Part shown: piece by piece, positions 17,489 to 24,819 of the stretch
Numbering within the stretch: position 1 is the first letter of the stretch
Layout of the letters: every line of letters starts with the position of its first letter
Assembly: GCF_013033355.1 (NCBI RefSeq)
Contig: NZ_WQDY01000015.1
Span: forward strand, 1-64,000
Length of the DNA stretch: 64,000 bases
Direction: 5' to 3'
Origin: Ruegeria lacuscaerulensis
GTDB taxonomy: Bacteria; Pseudomonadota; Alphaproteobacteria; Rhodobacterales; Rhodobacteraceae
The notes under the pieces: generated by a model
Database searches by the model: none
What the model was told of the DNA's origin: nothing
The model's input: the letters and a program-made list of their open reading frames with translations, nothing else
Program-made: the position numbers and the translations under genes

Positions 17489-18130
17489 GTGACGCATCAA
17501 AGTTGGAGCACAGCCATACTCGACCGGCTGGAAGCTGAAGGGACGCGCATGACAATCCCTGACGGAGCGCAGTTGTTTGCTCCGGGTGCCTACGGACAGG
17601 TTTTTCTGATTGTCCGGTCGGGGATCGTGCGCGTTGAACAAACCAGCCCGTCTGGTCGCACGGTGGTGCTGTACCGCGTTGGTCCCAATGATAGCTGTGT
17701 GATGACGACATCTTGTATGTTGTCCGACATTCCATATTCCGGTTTTGGCTATGCCGAAGGGGCAGTGACCGCACTGGCGATTGGCCGGGACCGGTTCAAC
17801 GCGCTACTGGCTACGGACTCGGGCTTTCGCGCTGCGGTTTTCATGGCATTTTCTCAACGGATCGTCGAACTGTCCGAAGTCATCGACGACCTTTTGCTGA
17901 ACCGTATGGATCAGAAGCTGGCGCAGTGGTTGCTGGATCAGGGCAAAGATGTCCCCGACATTCACACCACTCATCAGCGAATTGCCACTGAGCTGGGCAG
18001 CGCACGCGAGGTGATGTCGCGTATTCTCAAGGATTTCGAACACCGGGGATGGGTTGCGTTGGAACGGGGTGTAATCCACCTGCAGAATCGTTCTGCATTG
18101 CAGTTGCACGCAAAATCCGGGTCTGTGTGA
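17489..18130 (+). CDS. Crp/Fnr-family transcriptional regulator
   Basis: 213 residues: an N-terminal cyclic-nucleotide-binding-like beta-roll (about 20-115), a dimer helix (about 115-145) and a C-terminal winged helix with THQRIATELGSAREVMSRIL. C70 and C76 (DSCVMTTSCM) are the only cysteines; there is no Fnr-type N-terminal cysteine cluster, so an oxygen-labile iron-sulfur sensor is unlikely, and a thiol or sulfur-species switch is possible. GTG 17489 is chosen because CGGAG lies 8 nt upstream; a longer frame from 17384 gives an uncharacteristic basic tail. It stands between the MbnH/MbnP genes and the DUF2892-rhodanese pair and probably controls one or both. Confidence 0.85.
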   Translation: MTHQSWSTAILDRLEAEGTRMTIPDGAQLFAPGAYGQVFLIVRSGIVRVEQTSPSGRTVVLYRVGPNDSCVMTTSCMLSDIPYSGFGYAEGAVTALAIGRDRFNALLATDSGFRAAVFMAFSQRIVELSEVIDDLLLNRMDQKLAQWLLDQGKDVPDIHTTHQRIATELGSAREVMSRILKDFEHRGWVALERGVIHLQNRSALQLHAKSGSV

Positions 18131-18140
18131 CCTCGTCACA
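18126..18140. promoter_or_regulatory. Perfect Crp-type palindrome before the DUF2892-rhodanese genes
   Basis: TGTGAC-CTC-GTCACA, a perfect 15-bp dyad with TGTGA/TCACA halves as read by Crp-like recognition helices. It overlaps the stop codon of the Crp/Fnr gene and is 56 bp upstream of the DUF2892 start. The adjacent regulator is the obvious candidate to bind it. Confidence 0.6.
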
Positions 18141-18195
18141 TATAGCCAAGCCAAAAGCTGCGAATCTCTTCCCAGATCATCAAGGAGATTCGATC

Positions 18196-18396
18196 ATGCA
18201 ATTCACATCCAACGTAGGCTCTATCGACCGCGCATTGCGTCTGATCCTGGGGACCGCGCTGATCCTCTTGGCTTTAACTGGCACTGTTGGCCTGTGGGGC
18301 TGGCTGGGCGCGGTGTTTGTCGTTACAGCCTTCGTCAAGTTCTGTCCGATCTACGCGATGCTGGGCCTATGCACCTGCGGAAAGGTCGGCCAATGA
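18196..18396 (+). CDS. DUF2892 (YgaP-type transmembrane) protein
   Basis: 66 residues with two membrane helices (about 13-30 and 33-49) and three cysteines: C50 (KFCPIY), C59 and C61 (LCTCGK). The family corresponds to the membrane half of YgaP, whose other half is a rhodanese; here the rhodanese is the next gene, so the two halves are separate but coupled. AAGGAG lies 8 nt upstream of ATG 18196. The stop overlaps the next start (ATGA). Role inferred: membrane partner for handling sulfane sulfur or sulfide. Confidence 0.88.
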   Translation: MQFTSNVGSIDRALRLILGTALILLALTGTVGLWGWLGAVFVVTAFVKFCPIYAMLGLCTCGKVGQ

Positions 18397-19007
18397 CCCT
18401 GCGCACACCTCCGTCACGCAGGGCCGTTCTGGGTATGGGGATCGCGACGGCGCTGGCGTCACCATCGTTGGTTTCAGGGGCCAGTTCGATTGAAACCTCG
18501 GTCGATCCTGCGCGCCTATCAGGCCGGCAACGGACTCCATTGGGTTTGTATTTGACACCGCAGGCCGCATTCGCGGCCCTGCAGCGGGATAGTGACATCT
18601 TGTTCGTTGACGTACGCGACCCGATCGAAATTTCCTTTGTGGGCCACCCCGAGGGATTGGACAAGATCATTCCACTGGGCATTGTCACCCACCAAGTCGA
18701 TCCGCAGAGCGGTCAGTACCAAATGAAAAATAATCCCAATCTGGTGGCCGAGTTTGATGCTTTGTTGAAACAGCAGGGGAGATCGCGGCAGGATGCCGTT
18801 TTTGTCACTTGTCGGTCAGGGGCGCGGTCTGCGGTCGCGACCCGTCAACTGGCCAAGGCGGGTTATACAAATGTCTGGAATCTGATCGAAGGGTTTGAGG
18901 GTGACAAGAACGCTCGCGGTGTACGTGCGCTTAATGGTTGGCGCAATGCGGGATTGCCATGGGGGTATCGTTTGGGCCCCGGTGTGGCATGGCAGGGCGC
19001 GATTTAA
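18393..19007 (+). CDS. Twin-arginine-exported rhodanese-like protein
   Basis: 204 residues. The N-terminus (SRRAVLGMGIATALASPSL) looks like a twin-arginine signal, so a periplasmic location is likely. The rhodanese domain spans about 52-195, with the sulfur-carrying Cys140 in TCRSGARS and the C-terminal GWRNAGLPWGYRLG typical of single-domain rhodaneses. Transfers sulfane sulfur between thiols, cyanide or protein acceptors. Coupled to the DUF2892 gene by a four-base overlap. The true substrate is unknown; the position in a possible copper/thiol cluster is the most useful hint. Confidence 0.87.
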   Translation: MTLRTPPSRRAVLGMGIATALASPSLVSGASSIETSVDPARLSGRQRTPLGLYLTPQAAFAALQRDSDILFVDVRDPIEISFVGHPEGLDKIIPLGIVTHQVDPQSGQYQMKNNPNLVAEFDALLKQQGRSRQDAVFVTCRSGARSAVATRQLAKAGYTNVWNLIEGFEGDKNARGVRALNGWRNAGLPWGYRLGPGVAWQGAI

Positions 19008-19052
19008 CCTTGTTGTTGCAACAGGTATAGGGTTGCCTACCCCTAACCACGA

Positions 19053-19091
19053 GGTGTGGCGTCGAAACTGAATACGAGGCCACACCCTTTT
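19053..19091 (+). terminator. Probable terminator after the rhodanese gene
   Basis: GGTGTGGC (19053-19060) pairs with GCCACACC (19079-19086) across an 18-nt loop and is followed by CTTTT. It lies 46 bp after the rhodanese stop and marks the end of the operon. The rest of 19008-19273 shows no gene. Confidence 0.5.
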
Positions 19092-19273
19092 GACGTGTGA
19101 ACCCAACGACCGGGGTGCGGCGTTTGGTACAATTTTAATCAACAGATCAGTTTGGGTTTTCAGTCCGCCGTTTTGTGGGAGTTATTGAGTGCTTAAAAGG
19201 CGGGCGCAAATTCGTGGATCGCGTCTGACGGCTGGAAAAACTGCACCAAAGCGTTGACAAGTATTTTTCAAAG

Positions 19274-20341
19274 ATGCAACCAATTGCACATTGGTTTAAT
19301 AAAAAGGTTGCGCCTGTGCCCACACCAAGTGTCCGCACCACGCCTGACACAAGCGTCGAAATCCTGAAGCTGTCCGCCTTCAGCCTGTCGTTTCGTGGCC
19401 AGCCCACTGCTGCGGTCGACGACTTGAGCCTGAGTGTTTCAGCGGGTGAAACGCTTTGCATTGTCGGCGAGTCCGGTTGCGGTAAGTCCGTAACCGCCAT
19501 GGCCTTGATGGGTCTGTTGCCGCGGGACGTCATCGAAATTCCATCAGGACGGTTGGACTTCGAAGGACGCAGCTATGATTTGCGCTCGGAACAGCTTGAT
19601 GCCGCCACCCGAGGCGACAGGATGGCCATGATCTTTCAAGAGCCGATGACCTCGCTCAACCCCGCCTTCAAGATCGGGGATCAGATTACAGAGGCCGTTC
19701 TGCACCATCGCAATTGTAGCCGTGCCGAGGCCGATGAAGCTGCTCTGACCATGCTGCGGCGCGTAGGTATCCCGGCCCCTGAGCAGCGGCTGAACGAGTA
19801 TCCTCATCAGTTGTCTGGTGGGATGCGGCAGCGGGTGATGATCGCGATGGCGTTGATCAACAATCCCTCGCTGCTGATCGCGGATGAGCCGACCACGGCC
19901 CTGGACGTCACGATCCAAGCCCAAATCCTTGACCTGATCCGGGAACTTCAGGCTGAAACAGGAATGGGTGCCGTTTTCATTACCCACGATCTGGGCGTTG
20001 TCGCTGAAATCGCAACGAATGTGGCAGTGATGTATGGCGGACAGATCGTCGAAAGCGGCCCGGTAGATGCAGTGTTCGATGATCCGCAACACCCCTACAC
20101 CATTGGCCTCATGAGCTCGGTCCCGCGCATGAGCCGATTTCGCGACAGGTTGATCACTGTGCCCGGCACCGTGCCTGCGCTGGCGGACATGCCGCAGGGT
20201 TGCCGCTTTCGCACGCGCTGCCCCTTTGCGACCGAGGATTGCGCCGATCGTCCAGTGCTGTCTGATGTCGGGGAAAACCACGCAGTGGCTTGCCACTATG
20301 CCCCGCTGGAGCAGCTCAAGGGGGTCAAATGCGCGATGTAA
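19274..20341 (+). CDS. Peptide/nickel-type ABC transporter ATPase (DppD/OppD family)
   Basis: 355 residues. Walker A GESGCGKS is near 68, the signature LSGGMRQRV near 178 and Walker B LLIADEPTTALD near 200; the C-terminal extension with CRFRTRCPFATEDC (about 311-324) is the cysteine-rich oligopeptide-ABC end that can carry an iron-sulfur cluster. ATG 19274 gives an N-terminal tail before the ABC domain; an in-frame GTG at 19316 with AAAAAGG 8 nt upstream is an equally good start. First gene of a five-gene importer, overlapping the second ATPase by 13 bp. Confidence 0.93.
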   Translation: MQPIAHWFNKKVAPVPTPSVRTTPDTSVEILKLSAFSLSFRGQPTAAVDDLSLSVSAGETLCIVGESGCGKSVTAMALMGLLPRDVIEIPSGRLDFEGRSYDLRSEQLDAATRGDRMAMIFQEPMTSLNPAFKIGDQITEAVLHHRNCSRAEADEAALTMLRRVGIPAPEQRLNEYPHQLSGGMRQRVMIAMALINNPSLLIADEPTTALDVTIQAQILDLIRELQAETGMGAVFITHDLGVVAEIATNVAVMYGGQIVESGPVDAVFDDPQHPYTIGLMSSVPRMSRFRDRLITVPGTVPALADMPQGCRFRTRCPFATEDCADRPVLSDVGENHAVACHYAPLEQLKGVKCAM

Positions 20342-21426
20342 TCCTTGAGGCACGAAACCTCACCCGTCATTTCACACTGGGCACCGGCCTGTTCGAGCGC
20401 AAAACCAAAGTGCGCGCGGTCGATGGTGTTTCTCTGTCGGTGCATAAGGGCGAAACCTTTGCCATCGTCGGAGAATCCGGTTGCGGTAAGTCAACGCTTG
20501 CGCGGCTGTTGATGCGGCTGGATCGCCCGACCTCGGGTCAGGTTCTGTTTGACGGGCAAGAGGTTCAGGACCTGCCCCGCCGTGACATGGCCCCGCTGCG
20601 CCAACAGATGCAATTCGTGTTTCAGGACCCGTTCTCGTCCCTGAACCCCCGAATGACGGTGGGCAAATTGGTCGGCGAACCGTTAGAAGTTCACGCGCCC
20701 GAGCTGGGTGAGGACGCGCGTCGTCAAAAGGTGGCCGCGTTGTTGGCACAGGTCGGATTACTGCCAGATCACGCCAACCGATATCCGCACGAGTTCTCGG
20801 GCGGTCAGCGGCAACGGATCGGAATTGCGCGCGCGTTGGCCTCGGGTCCTCGGCTGCTGATCGGGGATGAACCGGTCTCGGCTTTGGATGTGTCGGTACA
20901 GGCGCAGGTGGTAAATCTGCTGAACGATCTGAAAGAGGATCTGGATCTGACGCTGGTCATTATCGCTCATGATCTGGCCGTTATCCGGCATATGAGCGAC
21001 CGCATCGCTGTGATGTATCTGGGGCAGGTAGTTGAAACCGGCCCTGCCGATCAGGTGTTCGAGGAACCGCGCCACCCCTATACGCACGCGCTTTTGTCAG
21101 CCATCCCGGAACCCGAACCGGGGCGCGAACGCGATCACATGGCGCTGAACGGGGAGACACCCAGCCCGTCCGCGCCACCAGCAGGGTGCAGGTTTCACAC
21201 CCGCTGCCCCTTTGCGCAAGACAACTGCCGGACCACACCCCCGGTTCTGGAGGACGCAGGCAGGGGCCATCACGTCGCCTGCCATCATTGGAAAACCATA
21301 CCAGAGGCTGGAAAACCGGCCCCGCCCCGACGCCGCAGCGCCGGAGCAGAAGAGCGGTTCGCGCTCTATCGCGCGGCTGTCCAAACGCCCCCGGCTTCTG
21401 CCGAAAACAGAGAGGAAACACCATGA
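20329..21426 (+). CDS. Peptide/nickel-type ABC transporter ATPase (DppF/OppF family)
   Basis: 365 residues: Walker A GESGCGKS near 49, signature FSGGQRQRIGIARAL near 158, Walker B LLIGDEPVSALD near 180 and the family end with CRFHTRCPFAQDNC. A further 60-residue basic, Pro-rich tail follows, longer than usual. The start ATG 20329 lies within the end of the first ATPase gene; the stop overlaps the binding-protein start (ATGA at 21423-21426). The two ATPases form the motor heterodimer of the importer. Confidence 0.93.
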   Translation: MRDVILEARNLTRHFTLGTGLFERKTKVRAVDGVSLSVHKGETFAIVGESGCGKSTLARLLMRLDRPTSGQVLFDGQEVQDLPRRDMAPLRQQMQFVFQDPFSSLNPRMTVGKLVGEPLEVHAPELGEDARRQKVAALLAQVGLLPDHANRYPHEFSGGQRQRIGIARALASGPRLLIGDEPVSALDVSVQAQVVNLLNDLKEDLDLTLVIIAHDLAVIRHMSDRIAVMYLGQVVETGPADQVFEEPRHPYTHALLSAIPEPEPGRERDHMALNGETPSPSAPPAGCRFHTRCPFAQDNCRTTPPVLEDAGRGHHVACHHWKTIPEAGKPAPPRRRSAGAEERFALYRAAVQTPPASAENREETP

Positions 21427-22934
21427 ATGTCTTGAAAACCGGTCTGTTGGCCGGACTGCTCGGCGCAACCGCGCTGAGCGCGCAAGCCGCCGATCTGCGC
21501 ATCGCCCTGCAATCCGACGCCGACGTGTTGGACCCCGATCAGTCGCGCACATTCGTTGGTCGCATCGTCTATGCTTCGATGTGTGACAAGCTGGTCGACA
21601 TCACCCCTGAGCTTGAGCTGATCCCGCAACTGGCCACCGGCTGGGAATGGAGCGAGGACGGCAAAGCCCTGACCATGACCCTGCGCGAAGGCGTCGTGTT
21701 CCATGACGGCACGCCCTTCAACGCACAAGCCGTTGCCGACAATATCGACCGGTCGCAGAATCTTGAGGAGTCGCGCCGCAAGTCCGAGCTGAAGTCCGTG
21801 ACCGGTGTCGATGTGGTCGATGACTATACCGTTCGTTTCAACATGGCCGCGCCCGACGCGACCCTGCTGGCGCAATTTGCCGACCGCTCGGGCATGATGG
21901 TTTCGCCAACGGCAGCCAAGGCGGCAGGCGCGGATTTTGGTCTGAACCCAGTCTGCTCGGGCCCGTTCAAGTTCAAGGAACGCGTCGCTCAGGATCGTAT
22001 CGCGCTCGAGCGGTTCCCTGATTACTGGAACGCGGATGAGATCCATTTCGACAGCGTTACCTTCCTGCCGATCCCGGACACCACCGTCCGTCTGGCCAAC
22101 CTTCAATCGGGTGACATCGACATGCTAGAACGTCTGGCCGCGACTGACCTCGCGCAGGCCGAAGGTGATGGCGGGATCAACGTTGAACGCGCCGTTTCGC
22201 TTGGATATCAAGGTATTACCATCAATGTGAACAATGGCGAAAAGGGCGATAACCCGTGGGGCAATGACAAACGTCTGCGTCAGGCGCTCAGCTATGCGCT
22301 GGACCGTGATGCGATCAACCAGGTCGTGTTCGAAGGGGCTTTTGCACCGGGCAACCAGCCCTTCCCGCCCACGTCTCCGTGGTACGACGCCGATCACCCG
22401 GTGCCCGCGCGTGACGTGGAAAAAGCCAAGGCTCTGCTGGCCGAAGCGGGCTTCCCCGACGGGATCGACCTTGAGGTTCAGGTTCCCAACACCACCGTTC
22501 CGCTACAACTGATGCAGGTCGTGCAGGCCATGGCGGCCGAGGCCGGAATCAGAATCGAGATCACGTCCAAGGAATTTGCCACCCTGTTGGCCGATCAAAG
22601 CGCCGGTGACTATCAGGCCAGCCAGATCGGGTGGTCAGGTCGCGTCGACCCCGATGGTAACATCCACCAGTTCATGACCACCGGTGGCGGCATCAACGAC
22701 AGCCACTATTCGGACCCGAAAGTGGACGAGATGCTGAACAATGCCCGCGCCTCGACCGATTTCGATGTGCGCAAGGCGGACTATGACGCAGCTCGGGACA
22801 TTCTGGCCCAGGATATGCCCATTGTGTACCTGTATCACCAGACATGGATCTGGGCGCTTGATGATGGCCTCTCGGGCTTCACCCCCTATCCGGATGGGAT
22901 GATCCGGCTGGAAGGCGTGAAACTGGAGAAATAA
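21423..22934 (+). CDS. ABC transporter periplasmic peptide-type binding protein (DppA/GsiB family)
   Basis: 503 residues, family SBP_bac_5. Signal peptide 1-23 (LSAQAA cleavage), then ADLRIALQSDADVLDPDQS, the standard start of the mature dipeptide/oligopeptide receptor fold, and GTPFNAQAVADNIDR further on. Substrate cannot be read from sequence; gamma-glutamyltransferase in the same gene string favours glutathione or another gamma-glutamyl compound. The start is fixed by the four-base overlap with the ATPase gene and by the signal peptide. Confidence 0.92.
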   Translation: MNVLKTGLLAGLLGATALSAQAADLRIALQSDADVLDPDQSRTFVGRIVYASMCDKLVDITPELELIPQLATGWEWSEDGKALTMTLREGVVFHDGTPFNAQAVADNIDRSQNLEESRRKSELKSVTGVDVVDDYTVRFNMAAPDATLLAQFADRSGMMVSPTAAKAAGADFGLNPVCSGPFKFKERVAQDRIALERFPDYWNADEIHFDSVTFLPIPDTTVRLANLQSGDIDMLERLAATDLAQAEGDGGINVERAVSLGYQGITINVNNGEKGDNPWGNDKRLRQALSYALDRDAINQVVFEGAFAPGNQPFPPTSPWYDADHPVPARDVEKAKALLAEAGFPDGIDLEVQVPNTTVPLQLMQVVQAMAAEAGIRIEITSKEFATLLADQSAGDYQASQIGWSGRVDPDGNIHQFMTTGGGINDSHYSDPKVDEMLNNARASTDFDVRKADYDAARDILAQDMPIVYLYHQTWIWALDDGLSGFTPYPDGMIRLEGVKLEK

Positions 22935-22945
22935 GCCACTCACGG

Positions 22946-22977
22946 CCCGCCCGGTCCTCCAGCCGGGCGGGTATTTT
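22946..22977 (+). terminator. Intercistronic stem-loop after the binding-protein gene
   Basis: CCCGCCCGG (22946-22954) and CCGGGCGGG (22963-22971) form a perfect 9-bp G+C stem with an 8-nt loop, followed by TATTTT. It is 12 bp after the binding-protein stop and 18 bp before the first permease gene. In such operons a stem here gives partial termination or mRNA protection, raising receptor over permease levels. Confidence 0.75.
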
Positions 22978-22994
22978 AACCGAAAGCCCCTGTT

Positions 22995-23939
22995 ATGCTG
23001 TCTTTCATTCTGCGTCGCATCCTGATTGCGATCCCCACGATCTTGCTGATCTCGATCTTCGTATTCAGCCTGCAAAAGCTGTTGCCCGGCGACCCTGTGC
23101 TGGCCATGGCAGGCGAGGAACGCGACCCCGAAGTTCTGGAATTCCTGCGCGAGAAATATCGTCTGAACGACCCCATTCCGGTGCAATATCTGACATGGGT
23201 CGGGAATGCATTGCAGGGGGATCTGGGCATTTCGCTGCGCACCAATCAGCCCGTGACCGAGCTGATTGCGGAAAAGCTGCCGGTGACGATCCAGCTTGCC
23301 ATCATGGCGATCCTGTTTGCGCTGGTGATCGGGATACCGGCGGGAATTCTGTCGGCGGTCAAGAAAGGCACTATTACGGACTACATTGCCAATATCGTGG
23401 CTCTGTCCGGGCTTTCCATTCCGAATTTCTGGCTGGGGATCATGCTGATCCTGCTGGTTTCCGTGAAACTGAACCTGCTGCCAGCCTCAGGCTATGTACC
23501 CCTGTCCGAGGACCCTGTGAAATCCATCACCGCCATGCTTATGCCCGCCTTTGTGCTGGGTACCGCACTGGCCGCGACGCTGATGCGACATACCCGGTCG
23601 GCGATGCTGGGTGTGCTGAAATCCGACTATGTCCGCACTGCACGTGCCAAGGGTCTGTATGAGCGCCGCGTGGTGCTGAAACACGCCTTCCGCAACGCGC
23701 TGACCCCGATTGTGACCCTGACCGCCTTGCTGTTTGGAGAGCTGATTGCAGGTGCCGTCTTGACCGAACAGATTTTCACCATTCCCGGCTTCGGCAAGAT
23801 GGTCGTCGATGCAGTGTTCAACCGTGATTACGCTGTGGTGCAGGGCATCGTGCTGGTCACAGCCGTGGGGTTCATCGTGATGAACCTGTTGGCTGACGTG
23901 GCCTATGTGCTGTTGAACCCCCGTCTGAGGAATGCGTGA
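22995..23939 (+). CDS. ABC transporter permease (DppB/GsiC family)
   Basis: 314 residues with six membrane helices, the first at about 9-28. The conserved N-terminal periplasmic segment (FLREKYRLNDPIPVQYLTWV) and the EAA-type loop DYVRTARAKGLYERRVVLKHAFRN (about 213-236) that contacts the ATPases are both present. Forms the membrane channel with the next gene product. Stop at 23937-23939, one base before the next ATG. Confidence 0.94.
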   Translation: MLSFILRRILIAIPTILLISIFVFSLQKLLPGDPVLAMAGEERDPEVLEFLREKYRLNDPIPVQYLTWVGNALQGDLGISLRTNQPVTELIAEKLPVTIQLAIMAILFALVIGIPAGILSAVKKGTITDYIANIVALSGLSIPNFWLGIMLILLVSVKLNLLPASGYVPLSEDPVKSITAMLMPAFVLGTALAATLMRHTRSAMLGVLKSDYVRTARAKGLYERRVVLKHAFRNALTPIVTLTALLFGELIAGAVLTEQIFTIPGFGKMVVDAVFNRDYAVVQGIVLVTAVGFIVMNLLADVAYVLLNPRLRNA

Positions 23940-23940
23940 C

Positions 23941-24804
23941 ATGGCCCTAGCTGATCCCATCCTGTCCCGCCGCCCGGAAAATCGGGTCTGGAAGAAATTC
24001 CGCACGCACAAAAGCGCCATGCTGGGCGGTTTTCTGGTTACGTTTTTCGTGCTGATTGCCCTTCTGGCCCCGATCCTGCCGGTTCCCGACCCGGCGACGA
24101 CCGACTGGGGGGCGGTGCGCAAACCACCCACCGCAGCGCATCCATTCGGCACCGACGAAATCGGCAGGGATGTCCTGTCCCGCATGATCTGGGGCGCGCA
24201 GGCGTCGCTGCTGGCAGGTGTTGTCTCGGTCGGGATTGCGGTGCTTCTGGGCGTCCCGCTTGGCATAATCGCGGGCTATTTCGGCGGCTGGATCGATGCC
24301 ATCATCTCGCGCTGCACTGAGGCCCTTTTGGCGGCTCCGTTCCTGATCCTCGCCATCGCTCTGGCGGCGTTTTTGGGGCCGTCCCTGACCAACGCGATGA
24401 TCGCTATTGGCCTGTCTGCGACCCCTGTCTTCATACGCCTGACCCGTGGGCAAGTGCTGTCGGTTCGGGCCGAGGACTACGTCACCTCAGCCCGTGCCAT
24501 CGGCTTGCCGACCTCGAAAATCCTCAGCCGCTACATTTTCCCCAACGTGCTGCCGCCGGTTCTGGTGCAGGCCACTCTGACCATCGCCACCGCCATCATT
24601 GCCGAGGCGTCATTGTCCTTCCTTGGCCTTGGGCAGCAGCCACCTGCGCCCAGCTGGGGCTCGATGCTGAACACGGCGAAAAACTTCCTCAATCAGGCCC
24701 CGTGGATGGCCATGTGGCCGGGCATTGCAATCTTCCTTGTGGTGCTGGGGTTCAACCTTCTGGGCGATGGGCTGCGCGATGCGCTGGACCCGCGCGAACA
24801 TTGA
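23941..24804 (+). CDS. ABC transporter permease (DppC/GsiD family)
   Basis: 287 residues. Helix 1 at about 26-45, then the periplasmic GTDEIGRDVLSRMIWGAQASL motif typical of DppC, and the EAA-type loop DYVTSARAIGLPTSKILSRYIFPN. ATG 23941 is preferred over an in-frame ATG at 23932, because GAGGA at 23927-23931 is correctly spaced only for the former. Partner of the DppB-type permease; 15 bp before the gamma-glutamyltransferase gene. Confidence 0.93.
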   Translation: MALADPILSRRPENRVWKKFRTHKSAMLGGFLVTFFVLIALLAPILPVPDPATTDWGAVRKPPTAAHPFGTDEIGRDVLSRMIWGAQASLLAGVVSVGIAVLLGVPLGIIAGYFGGWIDAIISRCTEALLAAPFLILAIALAAFLGPSLTNAMIAIGLSATPVFIRLTRGQVLSVRAEDYVTSARAIGLPTSKILSRYIFPNVLPPVLVQATLTIATAIIAEASLSFLGLGQQPPAPSWGSMLNTAKNFLNQAPWMAMWPGIAIFLVVLGFNLLGDGLRDALDPREH

Positions 24805-24819
24805 TTTCGGAGACTAAGA

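Noticed and set aside
19254..19259. TTGACA as -35 promoter element before the ABC operon
   Set aside because: No -10 element at 16-18 bp; the matching distance falls inside the first codons of the ATPase gene.
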